Positions 27,608 to 37,500 of a stretch of 64,000 nucleotides of DNA are shown here, piece by piece. The stretch covers positions 469,400-533,399 of the forward strand of contig NZ_FWYB01000001.1 in assembly GCF_900176505.1 (NCBI RefSeq), read 5' to 3'. Each line of letters opens with the position of its first letter. Positions within the stretch are counted from its first letter, which is position 1. The position numbers were made by a program, and so were the translations under genes. The notes under the pieces are model-generated. The model made no database searches, had not been told where the DNA came from, and saw only the letters and a program-made list of their open reading frames with translations. This DNA is from Pedobacter nyackensis. GTDB lineage: Bacteria; Bacteroidota; Bacteroidia; Sphingobacteriales; Sphingobacteriaceae.

Positions 27608-28156
27608 ATGGCAGACCTTTCCAAAATAGAAACGCTCTTTAAAGAACATTATTCCTTCCTATGTGCGGTTGCATATAAGGTAGTAGAGGATGAGGAGGTT
27701 GCCAAAGATATAGTCCAGAATTTTTTTCTGTACTGCCTGGATAAAATTTCAACCATAGCCGTACAAGTCAGTTTTAAAAGTTATGCATTCCGGTCAGTAA
27801 GAAATGCTTCATTGAGCTATCGGAAAAAGTCGAAAAAGGTAGATTTTAACGATGACGTACTGCGGAAAAAGACTGCTAATATGGCCAGTTATTCAGACCA
27901 GGATGTACAGGAACATGAAACTGCGCGAGATCTGGTATTATGGGAAATTATTGGACAAATGCCTGAAAAGCGAAGGCATGTGTTTTTATTGAGTAACAAA
28001 GAAGGATTAAAATATACAGAAATCGCTGCACAGCTGGATATTTCGGTAAACACGGTCAAAACACATATTAAATTGTCGTATGAGTATTTACGTCGTGAGT
28101 GCCAGTCGTTGGTCAGAATAATGGTTTTAGTTGGTATATGGATTGGATTTTATTAA
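27608..28156 (+). CDS. FecI-like ECF RNA polymerase sigma factor
   Basis: The 182-residue protein has region 2 (about 7-75; FKEHYSFLCAVAYKVV, DEEVAKDIVQNFFLYCLDK) and region 4 (about 120-170; MPEKRRHVFLLSNKEGLKYT and AQLDISVNTVKTHIKLSYEYL), followed by a short hydrophobic tail typical of Bacteroidota FecI proteins. It should be held inactive by the FecR encoded 6 bases downstream and released on a signal from an STN-containing SusC such as the one at 34544. Candidate promoters with the same two-box motif occur at 25450, 29361, 42888 (minus) and 53092. Confidence 0.95.
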   Translation: MADLSKIETLFKEHYSFLCAVAYKVVEDEEVAKDIVQNFFLYCLDKISTIAVQVSFKSYAFRSVRNASLSYRKKSKKVDFNDDVLRKKTANMASYSDQDVQEHETARDLVLWEIIGQMPEKRRHVFLLSNKEGLKYTEIAAQLDISVNTVKTHIKLSYEYLRRECQSLVRIMVLVGIWIGFY

Positions 28157-28162
28157 CAGGAT

Positions 28163-29314
28163 ATGGATCAGGAAGAAAAATTAAACTGGGATAAGCTGTT
28201 GAAGCATATAGAAGGCAATTATGAAAACGATCAGGATGCCGAAGAATTGAATGAAGAGGAGCTTGAATTGCTATTACTGGCAGAAGAAACGAATATGAGG
28301 TTAAAGGAAGAAAATCCGGAGCACAAATTTCCGGTAGCGGCAGGCTGGGATGAATTACAGGCAAGGTATAAAGAAAAGGAACAGCTGAAAGTAGTTAAGC
28401 TTAATCGAAGTAAATTATATAGGACAATGGCTATTGCCGCCATACTCGCACTAGTACTGGCACCCGCATGGTGGTTGTTTTTAAAGCAGAATGATGCTGT
28501 TAAATCTTCCTCGAAGGGATCCGATGAAATTCACCTTACGCTAGCAAATGGCGAGACTGTTGAACTGGAAGCAAGCCAGGCAAATGTTTTAAAATCGGAA
28601 GGTGCCACTTTGAATGGTAGTACCCTTATTTATCAAAAAGAAACCAGTTTGCCTAAAGAAGAAGGGGCTGAATTACAAATGAATGTACTTGAAGTGCCTA
28701 ATGGTAAGTATACTAAGTTGGAACTAAGTGATGGTACATTGGTATGGGTAAATTCGGGATCAAAATTGAGCTATCCTACAGTTTTTTCAGCGGCAAAAAG
28801 AGAGGTGATGTTAGAAGGAGAAGCTTATTTTGATGTGAGCCATAATGCTGCCAGGCCGTTTGTAGTGCATTTGAAAAGCCTGAATGTGAAGGTGCTGGGT
28901 ACGGCATTCAGTATCAGTACCTTTGGAAATGTGATACATACTGCGCTTGAACGTGGAAAGGTTAGCCTGGAAACAGGAAATCAATCCATATATCTATTGC
29001 CAGGCGAACTGGGTAAATACAATAAGCAGGAAAAGCAATTGTCTAAAACCGAGTCGGATTTAAGAGCTTATACCGCTTGGAAAGATTCGGATATTTATTT
29101 CGACAACAGTACGCTGGAAGAAATTGCATCCCGCCTGCAACGCGAGTATAACCTGGCGTTTAGTTTTGAAAATGATGCACTTAAAAATCTGCATTTTACT
29201 ATTGATATGCCTAAAACACAAGATGTAAGCAAGATTTTAAACAACATTAAATTTAGTAGTAACCAGGTTAATTTTATGGTTGATGGAAATAAAGTGCAGG
29301 TAAAACAACGATAA
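28163..29314 (+). CDS. FecR-family anti-sigma factor
   Basis: The 383-residue protein has a cytoplasmic acidic N-terminus (about 1-85), one membrane helix (about 91-110, MAIAAILALVLAPAWWLFL), the FecR beta-structured domain (about 175-270; VPNGKYTKLELSDGTLVWVNSGS and FDVSHNAARPFVV) and a C-terminal DUF4974 domain (about 305-383; YFDNSTLEEIASRLQREYNL) that contacts the STN domain of the receptor. Starts 6 bases after the sigma factor. A dyad terminator follows 17 bases after the stop. Confidence 0.95.
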   Translation: MDQEEKLNWDKLLKHIEGNYENDQDAEELNEEELELLLLAEETNMRLKEENPEHKFPVAAGWDELQARYKEKEQLKVVKLNRSKLYRTMAIAAILALVLAPAWWLFLKQNDAVKSSSKGSDEIHLTLANGETVELEASQANVLKSEGATLNGSTLIYQKETSLPKEEGAELQMNVLEVPNGKYTKLELSDGTLVWVNSGSKLSYPTVFSAAKREVMLEGEAYFDVSHNAARPFVVHLKSLNVKVLGTAFSISTFGNVIHTALERGKVSLETGNQSIYLLPGELGKYNKQEKQLSKTESDLRAYTAWKDSDIYFDNSTLEEIASRLQREYNLAFSFENDALKNLHFTIDMPKTQDVSKILNNIKFSSNQVNFMVDGNKVQVKQR

Positions 29315-29331
29315 GTTTTATGGCTTATCAC

Positions 29332-29373
29332 AAAAAGGGTGAAAATAATTTGTAATTGTTTTCACCCTTTTTT
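29332..29373 (+). terminator. Dyad after fecR, overlapping an ECF promoter
   Basis: AAAAAGGGTGAAAA (29332-29345) pairs perfectly with TTTTCACCCTTTTT (29359-29372), 13-base loop, then TTG. It fits an intrinsic terminator, but its right arm also contains the -35 box of the following promoter. Confidence 0.75.
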
Positions 29374-29388
29374 GTGCAAGTGTCGCCT
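29361..29388 (+). promoter_or_regulatory. Candidate ECF-sigma promoter, copy 2 (TlpA/M1/SusCD operon)
   Basis: TTCACCC (29361-29367), 16 bases, CGCCT (29384-29388), ATG of the next gene 25 bases further. The -35 box lies in the 3' arm of the fecR terminator. Confidence 0.7.
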
Positions 29389-29413
29389 ATACTAAAAACC
29401 AACCTAAACTATA

Positions 29414-30814
29414 ATGAAGTTAAAATTATTTTTGCATTGCTTTACGCTATTGATATTGGCGTCAAGCGGGCTTCGGGCTGTAGACAAGCCATCTGGAAAG
29501 ATCAGGTTTAGTGTAACCATCAATTGTCCGGACCTACAATTTGTCGCGTTTTCTCATTTAAAAGATCAGGACGAAACTGTTTGGGAAACAGAGATGGTCA
29601 TGCCTAAAGTATCAGGTCAGGTTTTAATTAAAAAAGATTTGCCATTTGCCTTACAGATTATATCCTTGAATCATATCCCGGTATTTATAAGCGGGCCTCA
29701 GGAGGTTAATCTGATGATCCATGCTAAAACATGGAAAGTTCGTCCTGTGGTCAATTTTAATAGCGTTGAGGGCTTCAGACAAAGTCTTCCTTATCAAATG
29801 GATAGCTTATACGTGATTTCAGCAGATAAGTTGGTTAAGATGAATGTAGCCGAGCTGATTGGTGGGCTTAAAAAGCTGGATGAAAGGGTAGATGCCTTGC
29901 TTAAGAAAGCAGGTGTAGTAAAGCCGGCGGAGTTGTCTTTGCTGCAACGTTATGCCGGTCTGCTTCGCATGAAGGTTAAACAAACTTATTTGAAACTCCA
30001 TAAGGACAACAATACTTTGCCAGGTAATTTCCCCGACTGGTATTTAAAGGGGGAAGGTTTTAAAGGGACGGATTTGGGTAGGATTTGTAATGAGGTTATT
30101 GTTCAGAACTACCTCGTGGGGTTCGAAGAGGGGCGAGCACTGATAAATCCAGCCGCATCACGATTTGAAAGATGGGAGCCCATATTACAGGACAAGAATC
30201 AGTTTTTAATAAAAAGGAACATCATTCCAAATTATTATACACTTTTTCGTACAAAAGGATTAACTCCGGAACTCAATGAATTTTATTCGAAAATCAGAAG
30301 TGCATTAACAAATGCTGGAGATATCGAAGCGCTTGACCAATTTTATCATACTTATGAAAACTTGCAGATAGGTAAACCCGCTCCTGATTTTGCTTTGCCG
30401 GATACGGACGGAAAACTGGTTCGCTCATCTGATTTCAAAGGTAAAATGCTGGTCATAGATTGTTGGGGTACCTGGTGTGGGCCATGTAAGGAAACACTTC
30501 CGTTATTTAGGACCGTTGCGGCAAATTATAAGGACAGTACCGATATCGTCTTCATTACCGTTGCCCTGGAAACAAAGGATGGGATTGACTGGAGAGCATA
30601 TCTAAAAGAACACAACATGGAGCAGGAAATCAATTTGCATCTTGTACGTAATTCAAAAGATGATGACTTCTTTAGAGATATCTATAAGATGAATACCTAT
30701 CCCAGATATATTGTTTTAGATCGAAAAGGAAATTTCCTCGACTCACATTTAGAACACCCGAATCAAAAAGTATTTAAAGAGAAAATCGACCAATGGTACA
30801 AAGAGAAAAGATAA
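29414..30814 (+). CDS. TlpA-like thiol-disulfide oxidoreductase, secreted
   Basis: The 466-residue protein has a signal peptide (about 1-23), a large helical N-terminal half (about 30-320) and a C-terminal thioredoxin/redoxin domain (about 322-466) with WGTWCGPC, active cysteines Cys355 and Cys358. A cis-proline-like NTYPRYIVLD follows. It acts in the periplasm or at the outer membrane in reducing or exchanging disulfides. First gene of the operon that carries M1 peptidase, another TlpA and SusC/SusD; its 3' end overlaps the M1 gene by 22 bases. Confidence 0.9.
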   Translation: MKLKLFLHCFTLLILASSGLRAVDKPSGKIRFSVTINCPDLQFVAFSHLKDQDETVWETEMVMPKVSGQVLIKKDLPFALQIISLNHIPVFISGPQEVNLMIHAKTWKVRPVVNFNSVEGFRQSLPYQMDSLYVISADKLVKMNVAELIGGLKKLDERVDALLKKAGVVKPAELSLLQRYAGLLRMKVKQTYLKLHKDNNTLPGNFPDWYLKGEGFKGTDLGRICNEVIVQNYLVGFEEGRALINPAASRFERWEPILQDKNQFLIKRNIIPNYYTLFRTKGLTPELNEFYSKIRSALTNAGDIEALDQFYHTYENLQIGKPAPDFALPDTDGKLVRSSDFKGKMLVIDCWGTWCGPCKETLPLFRTVAANYKDSTDIVFITVALETKDGIDWRAYLKEHNMEQEINLHLVRNSKDDDFFRDIYKMNTYPRYIVLDRKGNFLDSHLEHPNQKVFKEKIDQWYKEKR

Positions 30815-33375
30815 GCATAACACTTTGCTTATGGGTTGTGGCAATGGCTTTTTTCATTCAGCCATTGTATGCGCAACAACCGGTGCTATTTGATCCTCAT
30901 GAAACTTTTAAGTCAATGAGTTATCCGCCAGACGATTTGTACAGAACTGCAAACGGCAGGCCGGGAGTGGGGTATTGGCAAAATAAAGCAGACTATAAAA
31001 TAGTGGGGAGTTTTGATACTTTATCAAGAGTTTTCTCCGCTAAAATGATAGTCACATATACCAATAACAGCCCTCATGATCTGCATGAAATCTGGATCGG
31101 CCTTGCACAGAATCGTTTTAGGAAGGATTCACGGGCCTCGGCGCTCACTCCCATAAACGGGAGCCGTTTTGGTATTCAGGAGTATACCGAAGGCTTCGTA
31201 TTTGATCGGGTCTCAGTCCCGGGTAAATCCCGGAGCCAATTAGCCAAGGCAGCTTATGAGCTAATGAACGATCAACTCAAAATCGATCTTCCAAATACCC
31301 TCAAACCTTCAAAAAGTGTTACGCTGAGCCTTAATTATCATTTTACACTACCTGTTAAAGGATCTGACTTTATGGGGGTGATGCCCTCTTTAAACGGATC
31401 AATTTATCAGATTTCGTCCTGGTTTCCCCGTGTAGTTGTTTATGATAACATCAAAGGCTGGAATACGAACGCAGGTTACTATGTGGAACCAGGTAAATTA
31501 GATTATTCGATAAATGTGCCTTCTGAAATGATAGTCCAGGGTACCGGCAGCCTCGTAAATCCCCGGGAGGTTTTAACAAAACTACAATATGATCGGCTGA
31601 TGACGGCAGCTAAAAGCGATACGACCGTTCAGATTCGCAGGCCGGAAGAAATTAACCTGTCGACAGCAAAGTCTCCTGGTAGCCGCTCCATCTGGCACTT
31701 TAAAGCCGATAATGCCGGCGATGCGATCTTTGCAATATCAAAGGCTTTTATTTGGGATGCTGTAAAAGTAAATATCCCTGGTAAAGCACCAGCGTTAGCC
31801 ATGTCTTTATATCCTATGGAGAGTAATTTTGCTGTTTGGCAGGAATCCGCACAATCCATGAAAAAAATATTGGAAAACTATTCAAAACTCTGGGGTGCGT
31901 ATCCTTATGCTACGGCTGTAAATATCGGCGGTTTAGTTACAGGGATTGCTGGGCCTGGCGCTTGTTTCCTTTATTATAAATCTAATGGGATGGCAAACGG
32001 TGTATGGCCGATTTTGAACCATGAGCTTGGTCATAACTGGTTTAACATTATGGTCGCCGGTAATGGTCGACATGGTTGGATGGTTGAAGGTTTAAATTCA
32101 TTTATCAATCATGTAAATGGAGAACAGTTAAAAAGGCAAACTGCGTTTGAGATGCCCGATGCTGTACAATGGCTTACAAAAGCAAAACCAGGACAAACCG
32201 CTGCTACTCCCGCTGAACTCGTTACCTACAATAATTTTGCTTTACTCTCCTATATGAAGCCGGCAATCGCCATAAATCTACTGAGAACGCAGGTTTTAGG
32301 AGCGGAACGATTTGATCCTGCATTTCGTGGATTTATCGCCGACTGGAAATTTAAACATCCTATGCCTTCAGATTTCTTCCGTTACATGGAGAGCGCGACG
32401 GGAGAAGATCTTTCCTGGTTCTGGCAAAGCTGGTTCATGAACGACTGGAGGTTGGACCAATCCCTAACAGAGGTTGCGTATGTTGATAACCGGTCCGAAA
32501 AAGGTATAAATATTAAGCTTCTGAATAAAGGAAAGATGGTGATGCCTGTTGTGGTAGAGGTTATTGAATTTAACGGAAATATAAATCGGGTTAAGCTACC
32601 TGCCGAAATCTGGCAGAAAGGCCCGGAATGGGTTTTTCATTACCCTTCAACTACTACGGTCATTTCTGTGAAGATTGATCCGGATCAGCGTCTTCCGGAT
32701 CAGGATTATAGTAACAATACCTGGCAGGGCAATTCTGTGCGTAAATCAGTTCCTGCAGGAGTTACCGCAAAAAAGATTGTTGAACAATATCTCCATGCTG
32801 TCGGTGGAAGAAACAAAGCTATGAAAGTGTTTACGGCCGACCTTGAGTACTTTAAACTTGTAGATGAAGTTGAATATGTCTTAATCCGAACTGTCAATGA
32901 AGGTCAATATGATACGGAGATCAGACTTTCTAGTCTCCCATATCCCCTACATAAATATACCACAAAGGAGAGTGATGTCCGGTATAGACAAATGGGTACT
33001 CAAATGGAACTGAACACAACACAAAAGAAAAGTATTCAACAGATGTGTCAGCTGTTTCCCGAACTGCAACTCCTGGAATCCGATATGCAGCTGGAAGAGA
33101 CTATACAAAATATAAATGGCACCGATGTTTATGTGCTTCATCTGGATAGGGGGAAACCCGGAGAAAGGAAGTGCTATTATGAAGTAAGCAGCGGATTAAA
33201 GGTGAAAGAAGTCTACCTCGGGGCTGAAGATTTTAATTTGTTGTATTCAAGTTTGGATATAGCAGAGTATAAACCGGTAAATGGCCTGCTCCTTCCTCAT
33301 ACGCTTATACTGAAGCGCGCAGGCGAAAACATCGTCATGTTAAAGAAAAAGCAATTTAAACTAACCATAAACTAA
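30793..33375 (+). CDS. M1-family (gluzincin) metallopeptidase with C-terminal LolA/LppX-like domain
   Basis: The 860-residue protein has a signal peptide (about 1-28, PLYAQ), an M1-type N-terminal beta domain (about 60-290), the catalytic zinc site HELGH (His410, Glu411, His414) with a third ligand Glu in MVEGLNSF about 18 residues on, and a C-terminal helical part. After about residue 650 there is a separate domain starting KIVEQYLHAVGG and ending KEVYLGAEDFNLLYSSLDIAEYK in shorter pieces, the pattern of the LolA/LppX lipoprotein-sorting-like fold. It would cleave imported or outer-membrane peptides. The third residue after Glu is Leu/Gly-rich like a normal M1 protease; no inactivating change is seen. 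Confidence 0.85.
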   Translation: MVQREKISITLCLWVVAMAFFIQPLYAQQPVLFDPHETFKSMSYPPDDLYRTANGRPGVGYWQNKADYKIVGSFDTLSRVFSAKMIVTYTNNSPHDLHEIWIGLAQNRFRKDSRASALTPINGSRFGIQEYTEGFVFDRVSVPGKSRSQLAKAAYELMNDQLKIDLPNTLKPSKSVTLSLNYHFTLPVKGSDFMGVMPSLNGSIYQISSWFPRVVVYDNIKGWNTNAGYYVEPGKLDYSINVPSEMIVQGTGSLVNPREVLTKLQYDRLMTAAKSDTTVQIRRPEEINLSTAKSPGSRSIWHFKADNAGDAIFAISKAFIWDAVKVNIPGKAPALAMSLYPMESNFAVWQESAQSMKKILENYSKLWGAYPYATAVNIGGLVTGIAGPGACFLYYKSNGMANGVWPILNHELGHNWFNIMVAGNGRHGWMVEGLNSFINHVNGEQLKRQTAFEMPDAVQWLTKAKPGQTAATPAELVTYNNFALLSYMKPAIAINLLRTQVLGAERFDPAFRGFIADWKFKHPMPSDFFRYMESATGEDLSWFWQSWFMNDWRLDQSLTEVAYVDNRSEKGINIKLLNKGKMVMPVVVEVIEFNGNINRVKLPAEIWQKGPEWVFHYPSTTTVISVKIDPDQRLPDQDYSNNTWQGNSVRKSVPAGVTAKKIVEQYLHAVGGRNKAMKVFTADLEYFKLVDEVEYVLIRTVNEGQYDTEIRLSSLPYPLHKYTTKESDVRYRQMGTQMELNTTQKKSIQQMCQLFPELQLLESDMQLEETIQNINGTDVYVLHLDRGKPGERKCYYEVSSGLKVKEVYLGAEDFNLLYSSLDIAEYKPVNGLLLPHTLILKRAGENIVMLKKKQFKLTIN

Positions 33376-33385
33376 TCTTAAAATA

Positions 33386-34516
33386 ATGAAAAGACCAATT
33401 TTATCACTTCTAGGCCTGAGTATTTTCGCCCTTAGTGTTTCTGCTCAGAATAAACTGGAACTGACGGCTAAAATGCCGGAACTGATCAACGATGACGTGG
33501 TTTATCTATGGAACCCGATCGATAAAACGACAGATTCAACCTATGTTAAAAACCATAGTTTCTCTTTTTCCAACCCGATGAAAGGGGGCGGTTCTACCTT
33601 TATTTTGCAGGCCGGCAAAAATCCTGAGAAAACCGGACTGGGAATGGTCGTTTACCTGGAAGTGGGAAAAATGAATATTGCCGGAAATGGAACAGGGTTT
33701 AAGGGGGCAACTTTTACGGGGGATGCTTTTGTATCTGATTGGGTTGCTATGGAAAAAGCTATGGAAGAATCTTATCGTAACCTGGATAAAATCGACGAGC
33801 TGAGTATCGAATTGGGAGAAGCCAGAAAGATAGGCGATGAGCAGGCAGCGAACTCACTTGTGGCACAGATCACGATGTTAACACAAAAGGTTACCGCAAG
33901 TGGTAAAAAATGGATCGATAATCATTTGAATTCGGGTCCGTCTACCTATTTGCTCAATGCAGTTTTACCTAATATGCTTTCTCGTGAGGAGACATTGGCT
34001 TATCTGAATAAATTTACCGGCAGTGCTAAAAATCAGATCACAACAGCTATGTTGTCCGGTCTCACAGGCTCTAGGGCGCAATGGGTAGATAAACAGGCAC
34101 CAGATTTTAGTCAGCCTGATGCGAAAGGGAAAGTGAGTAGCCTGGCCGACTTTAAAGGCAAATATGTGTTGGTTGATTTCTGGGCGAGCTGGTGTACACC
34201 CTGTAAAGCGGAAATTACAGAATTAAAATCTGTTTATGAAAAGTTCAAGGACAAGAATTTTACCATTGTAAGTATTTCTCTTGATAAAGACAAAGAAAAA
34301 TGGCTGCAATCTATTACTGAAGAACAAATGCCATGGTTACAACTGTCAGATTTGAAAGCGGAGCAGAATAGTGCTGTATTGGCTTACAAGGTACAGGGTA
34401 TTCCCGCCAACTTTTTAATTGATCCGACAGGCAAAATCGTAGGCGTAGGCTTCCGTGATGGTACTACTCCTGGTTCAAAAACGCTGGAAAACACCTTAAT
34501 CAGATTGTTAAAATAA
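33386..34516 (+). CDS. TlpA-like thiol-disulfide reductase with DUF4369-like N-terminus
   Basis: The 376-residue protein has a signal peptide (about 1-20, SVSAQ), a DUF4369-like beta domain (about 22-115), a helical linker and a thioredoxin domain (about 232-376) with WASWCTPCK, cysteines 270 and 273, and QGIPANFLIDPTG. Resembles the proteins at 43714 and 53167 in layout. Ten bases after the M1 stop and 27 before susC, so one operon. Confidence 0.93.
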   Translation: MKRPILSLLGLSIFALSVSAQNKLELTAKMPELINDDVVYLWNPIDKTTDSTYVKNHSFSFSNPMKGGGSTFILQAGKNPEKTGLGMVVYLEVGKMNIAGNGTGFKGATFTGDAFVSDWVAMEKAMEESYRNLDKIDELSIELGEARKIGDEQAANSLVAQITMLTQKVTASGKKWIDNHLNSGPSTYLLNAVLPNMLSREETLAYLNKFTGSAKNQITTAMLSGLTGSRAQWVDKQAPDFSQPDAKGKVSSLADFKGKYVLVDFWASWCTPCKAEITELKSVYEKFKDKNFTIVSISLDKDKEKWLQSITEEQMPWLQLSDLKAEQNSAVLAYKVQGIPANFLIDPTGKIVGVGFRDGTTPGSKTLENTLIRLLK

Positions 34517-34543
34517 CTCGGCATTCACCACTAAACCAAACTC

Positions 34544-37500
34544 ATGAATTATTTTTATCGAACAATATGTGTCCTGATTTACGGCGTCATGTTTTTAACC
34601 ATTTTTCTGCAGCCGGCATTGGCACAGCAGAAAAATGAAGATAAGGTTAACATCAATATCCGTAATGGAAAGCTTGAAGAGATCATTCAGGCTGTGATGA
34701 AGCAAACTTCGGTTAAGATCGTGTACAATCAGGAACTGGTACAGAAGAGCCCGCGCCAAACTTTTATAGCTAAAAATGAACCGCTCAAATCAGTAATGAA
34801 ACGGCTATTGAAGGGGTCTGCCCTCACCTTTGTGATGATGGACAAAGTAATGGTCATTGCGCCTAAAGAAGAGGATGATGAAGCAGCTCAAATTAGCAAT
34901 ACTGTGAAGGGGATGGTGCAGGATGATAAGGGGAATCCGATTCCGGCAGTGACTGTAAATGTAACAGGAACGCCCTCTACTACATTTACAAATGAAAAGG
35001 GCACATTTAGCATTTTATTGGAAGAAGGTAAATCGCTTACTTTTTCTTCTGTAGGATTTCAAAAGAAAACCATCAGGCCAAAATCAGGAGAAATGATTAC
35101 TGTCAGACTGGAATCGGAATTAAATGAGATGGAAGAATTCGTGGTAACGGGTTATCAGACTGTGAATAAGCGTTTGTCTGCCAGTTCTACCTATACCTTA
35201 AAAGGGACTGAAGTTAAAGAACCTGGTGCTACAAATATCGTTTCCATGCTACAAGGTAAGGTTCCGGGACTATCTGTTGCGAAAAATTCTGGAAGTCCGA
35301 ATGCGATTCCGTCCATGCGAATGAGAGGAACCTCTACTTTGATCGGAAATGCAAATCCGATTATTGTTGTTGACGGGATTATCCGGGAAAACCCAAATGC
35401 TATTAATCCGGATAACCTTTTGGGGGTTGAGCCAAGTAGCCGTGATATGTACTTAATGAAAGATGGTATTCTGTCAAAAGCCAGTTTAACCGGAAATTCC
35501 ATTAGTGGATTAAATGTAAATGATGTGGAAAGTATTACCTTCTTAAAAGATGCTTCAGCTACAGCAATCTATGGAACCAGGGCCGCAAATGGGGTAATCG
35601 TGATCACGACTAAAAAAGGAAAGGCTGGTAAGCCTGAGATTAGTTATTCCAGTACTTTAGGTACTTCGCGCAGGCCACAGTATAGTGATATGCAACTGAT
35701 GAATTCACAGCAGCGTGTCCGGTTTTCCAGAGAGATGTACCAGGACGGGTATACCTATCAAAGCGTACCCATTAACATGGGATATGAAGGTGCCTTTATG
35801 GACCTGATGAACAAAAAAATTACGGAGGGACAGTTTCAGAAAACGGTAGCGGATTTAGAAAAGCTGAATACAGATTGGTTTGGTATACTGTTTCAAAATA
35901 CGCTGAATGTAAGCCAGCATCTGAGCCTCTCTGGAGGAAGTGAAAAAACGAGTTATTATTCTTCTGCTTCTTATGAGGATAATAAAGGTACAGCTAAAGA
36001 AGACCGGCTAAGAGAAGGTAGTGTTTCTGTAGCCATAAATTCCCAGTTGAACAGAAAGCTTACCTTAAACTTTAATTTGAATGGAAGTCAACGGTTTTCT
36101 TCAGGCTACTTTAGTGTAAATCCCCTTGACTATGCGATACAAACCAGCCGTGCAATTTCCCCATCACTGGTTTATCCAAGCATTAAAGAAGATTCTTTTG
36201 GTTTTGTTACTCCATTGGATTATAACATCCTTAATGAGATTGAGCAGACAGGAAGTTCAGTTAAGAATTCGCAACTGGCATCTTCGTTGAGCCTCAACTA
36301 TCTTGTTCTTCGTGGACTTACCCTTACTTCGTTGGCAAGCGGAAATGTGAACGCATTAAATTCTGAACAATATGCTACGGAGCTTAGTAATTATGTTGCC
36401 CTTAGCAGGGGGTATAATTATGGTTCCGTCGCACCAGGAAGCGTTATGGAACTAAATTCTATCTTACCTTTTGGTGGGGTTTTGCTGCCGTCAAACTCAT
36501 CGGTATATGGCTATACGCTACGTAACATGGCTGAATTTAACCGTAGTATTTTTACCGAAAATGATGTGTTTAATATTGTGGCCGGACAGGAGATCAGGTC
36601 TGTAAAAAACGATGGTTTGGACAATCTGCTTCCTGGATATTTGCGGGACCGGGGCGAAGGGTTTTCCATGGTGCCCAATTCTATCCCTATGATCAGCCCA
36701 AAGCGGACAAATACGCTTAATAATTTCATGTCCTTATTTGCTACTGCAAGCTATAGTTATGCAAATAAATACATTGTAAATGGAAACATAAGAACAGATG
36801 CTTCCAATCGTTTTGGCCAGTTTGCCAATCAGCGTTTTTTACCTGTATGGAGTATTGCCGGTCGTTGGAACATTAGCTCTGAAAAGTGGCTCCAAAACAG
36901 CAAAATTATTAATGACCTGGGTTTAAAGGCTTCTTATGGATTTCAGGGGAATGTAATCAGTTCCGTAGGTCCGGATCTGATTTTGAGTATACCAGACGTT
37001 AATTCGGCACTTAATGGTGGGGCAAATGAATTTTATTTGAATATCAAATCTTTACCCTACCCAGGTCTGAGGTGGGAAAAAACTAAAAGTCTGAACCTGG
37101 AAATGAATGGTTCATTATTTAATTCATTTCTGAATTTCAACATGGCCTATTATCGTAAAAGAACCACTGATGCCATTACTCGAAAGTTTATTCCACTGGA
37201 GTATGGTGTGCCTATCATGCTCGTTAATGGCGGTAATATTAAAAATTATGGTTATGAAATGCTGCTGGGCATGAACCTCATCCGTAGGAAGAACTTAAAC
37301 TGGCGGATGTCTGTAAATTCAGCAAAGAACTTTAATACCCTGGAGAAAGGAACAATCGAAACCACCAGTTCGATAATTGCGGATTATCTGAGTGGTGCTG
37401 TACTTGTTGAAGGACAGTCTATCAATACATTTTATGTTTTTTCATTTAAAGGACTGAATCCAAAAACCGGGGTGCCGATGTTTAAAGGGATAGATGAAGA

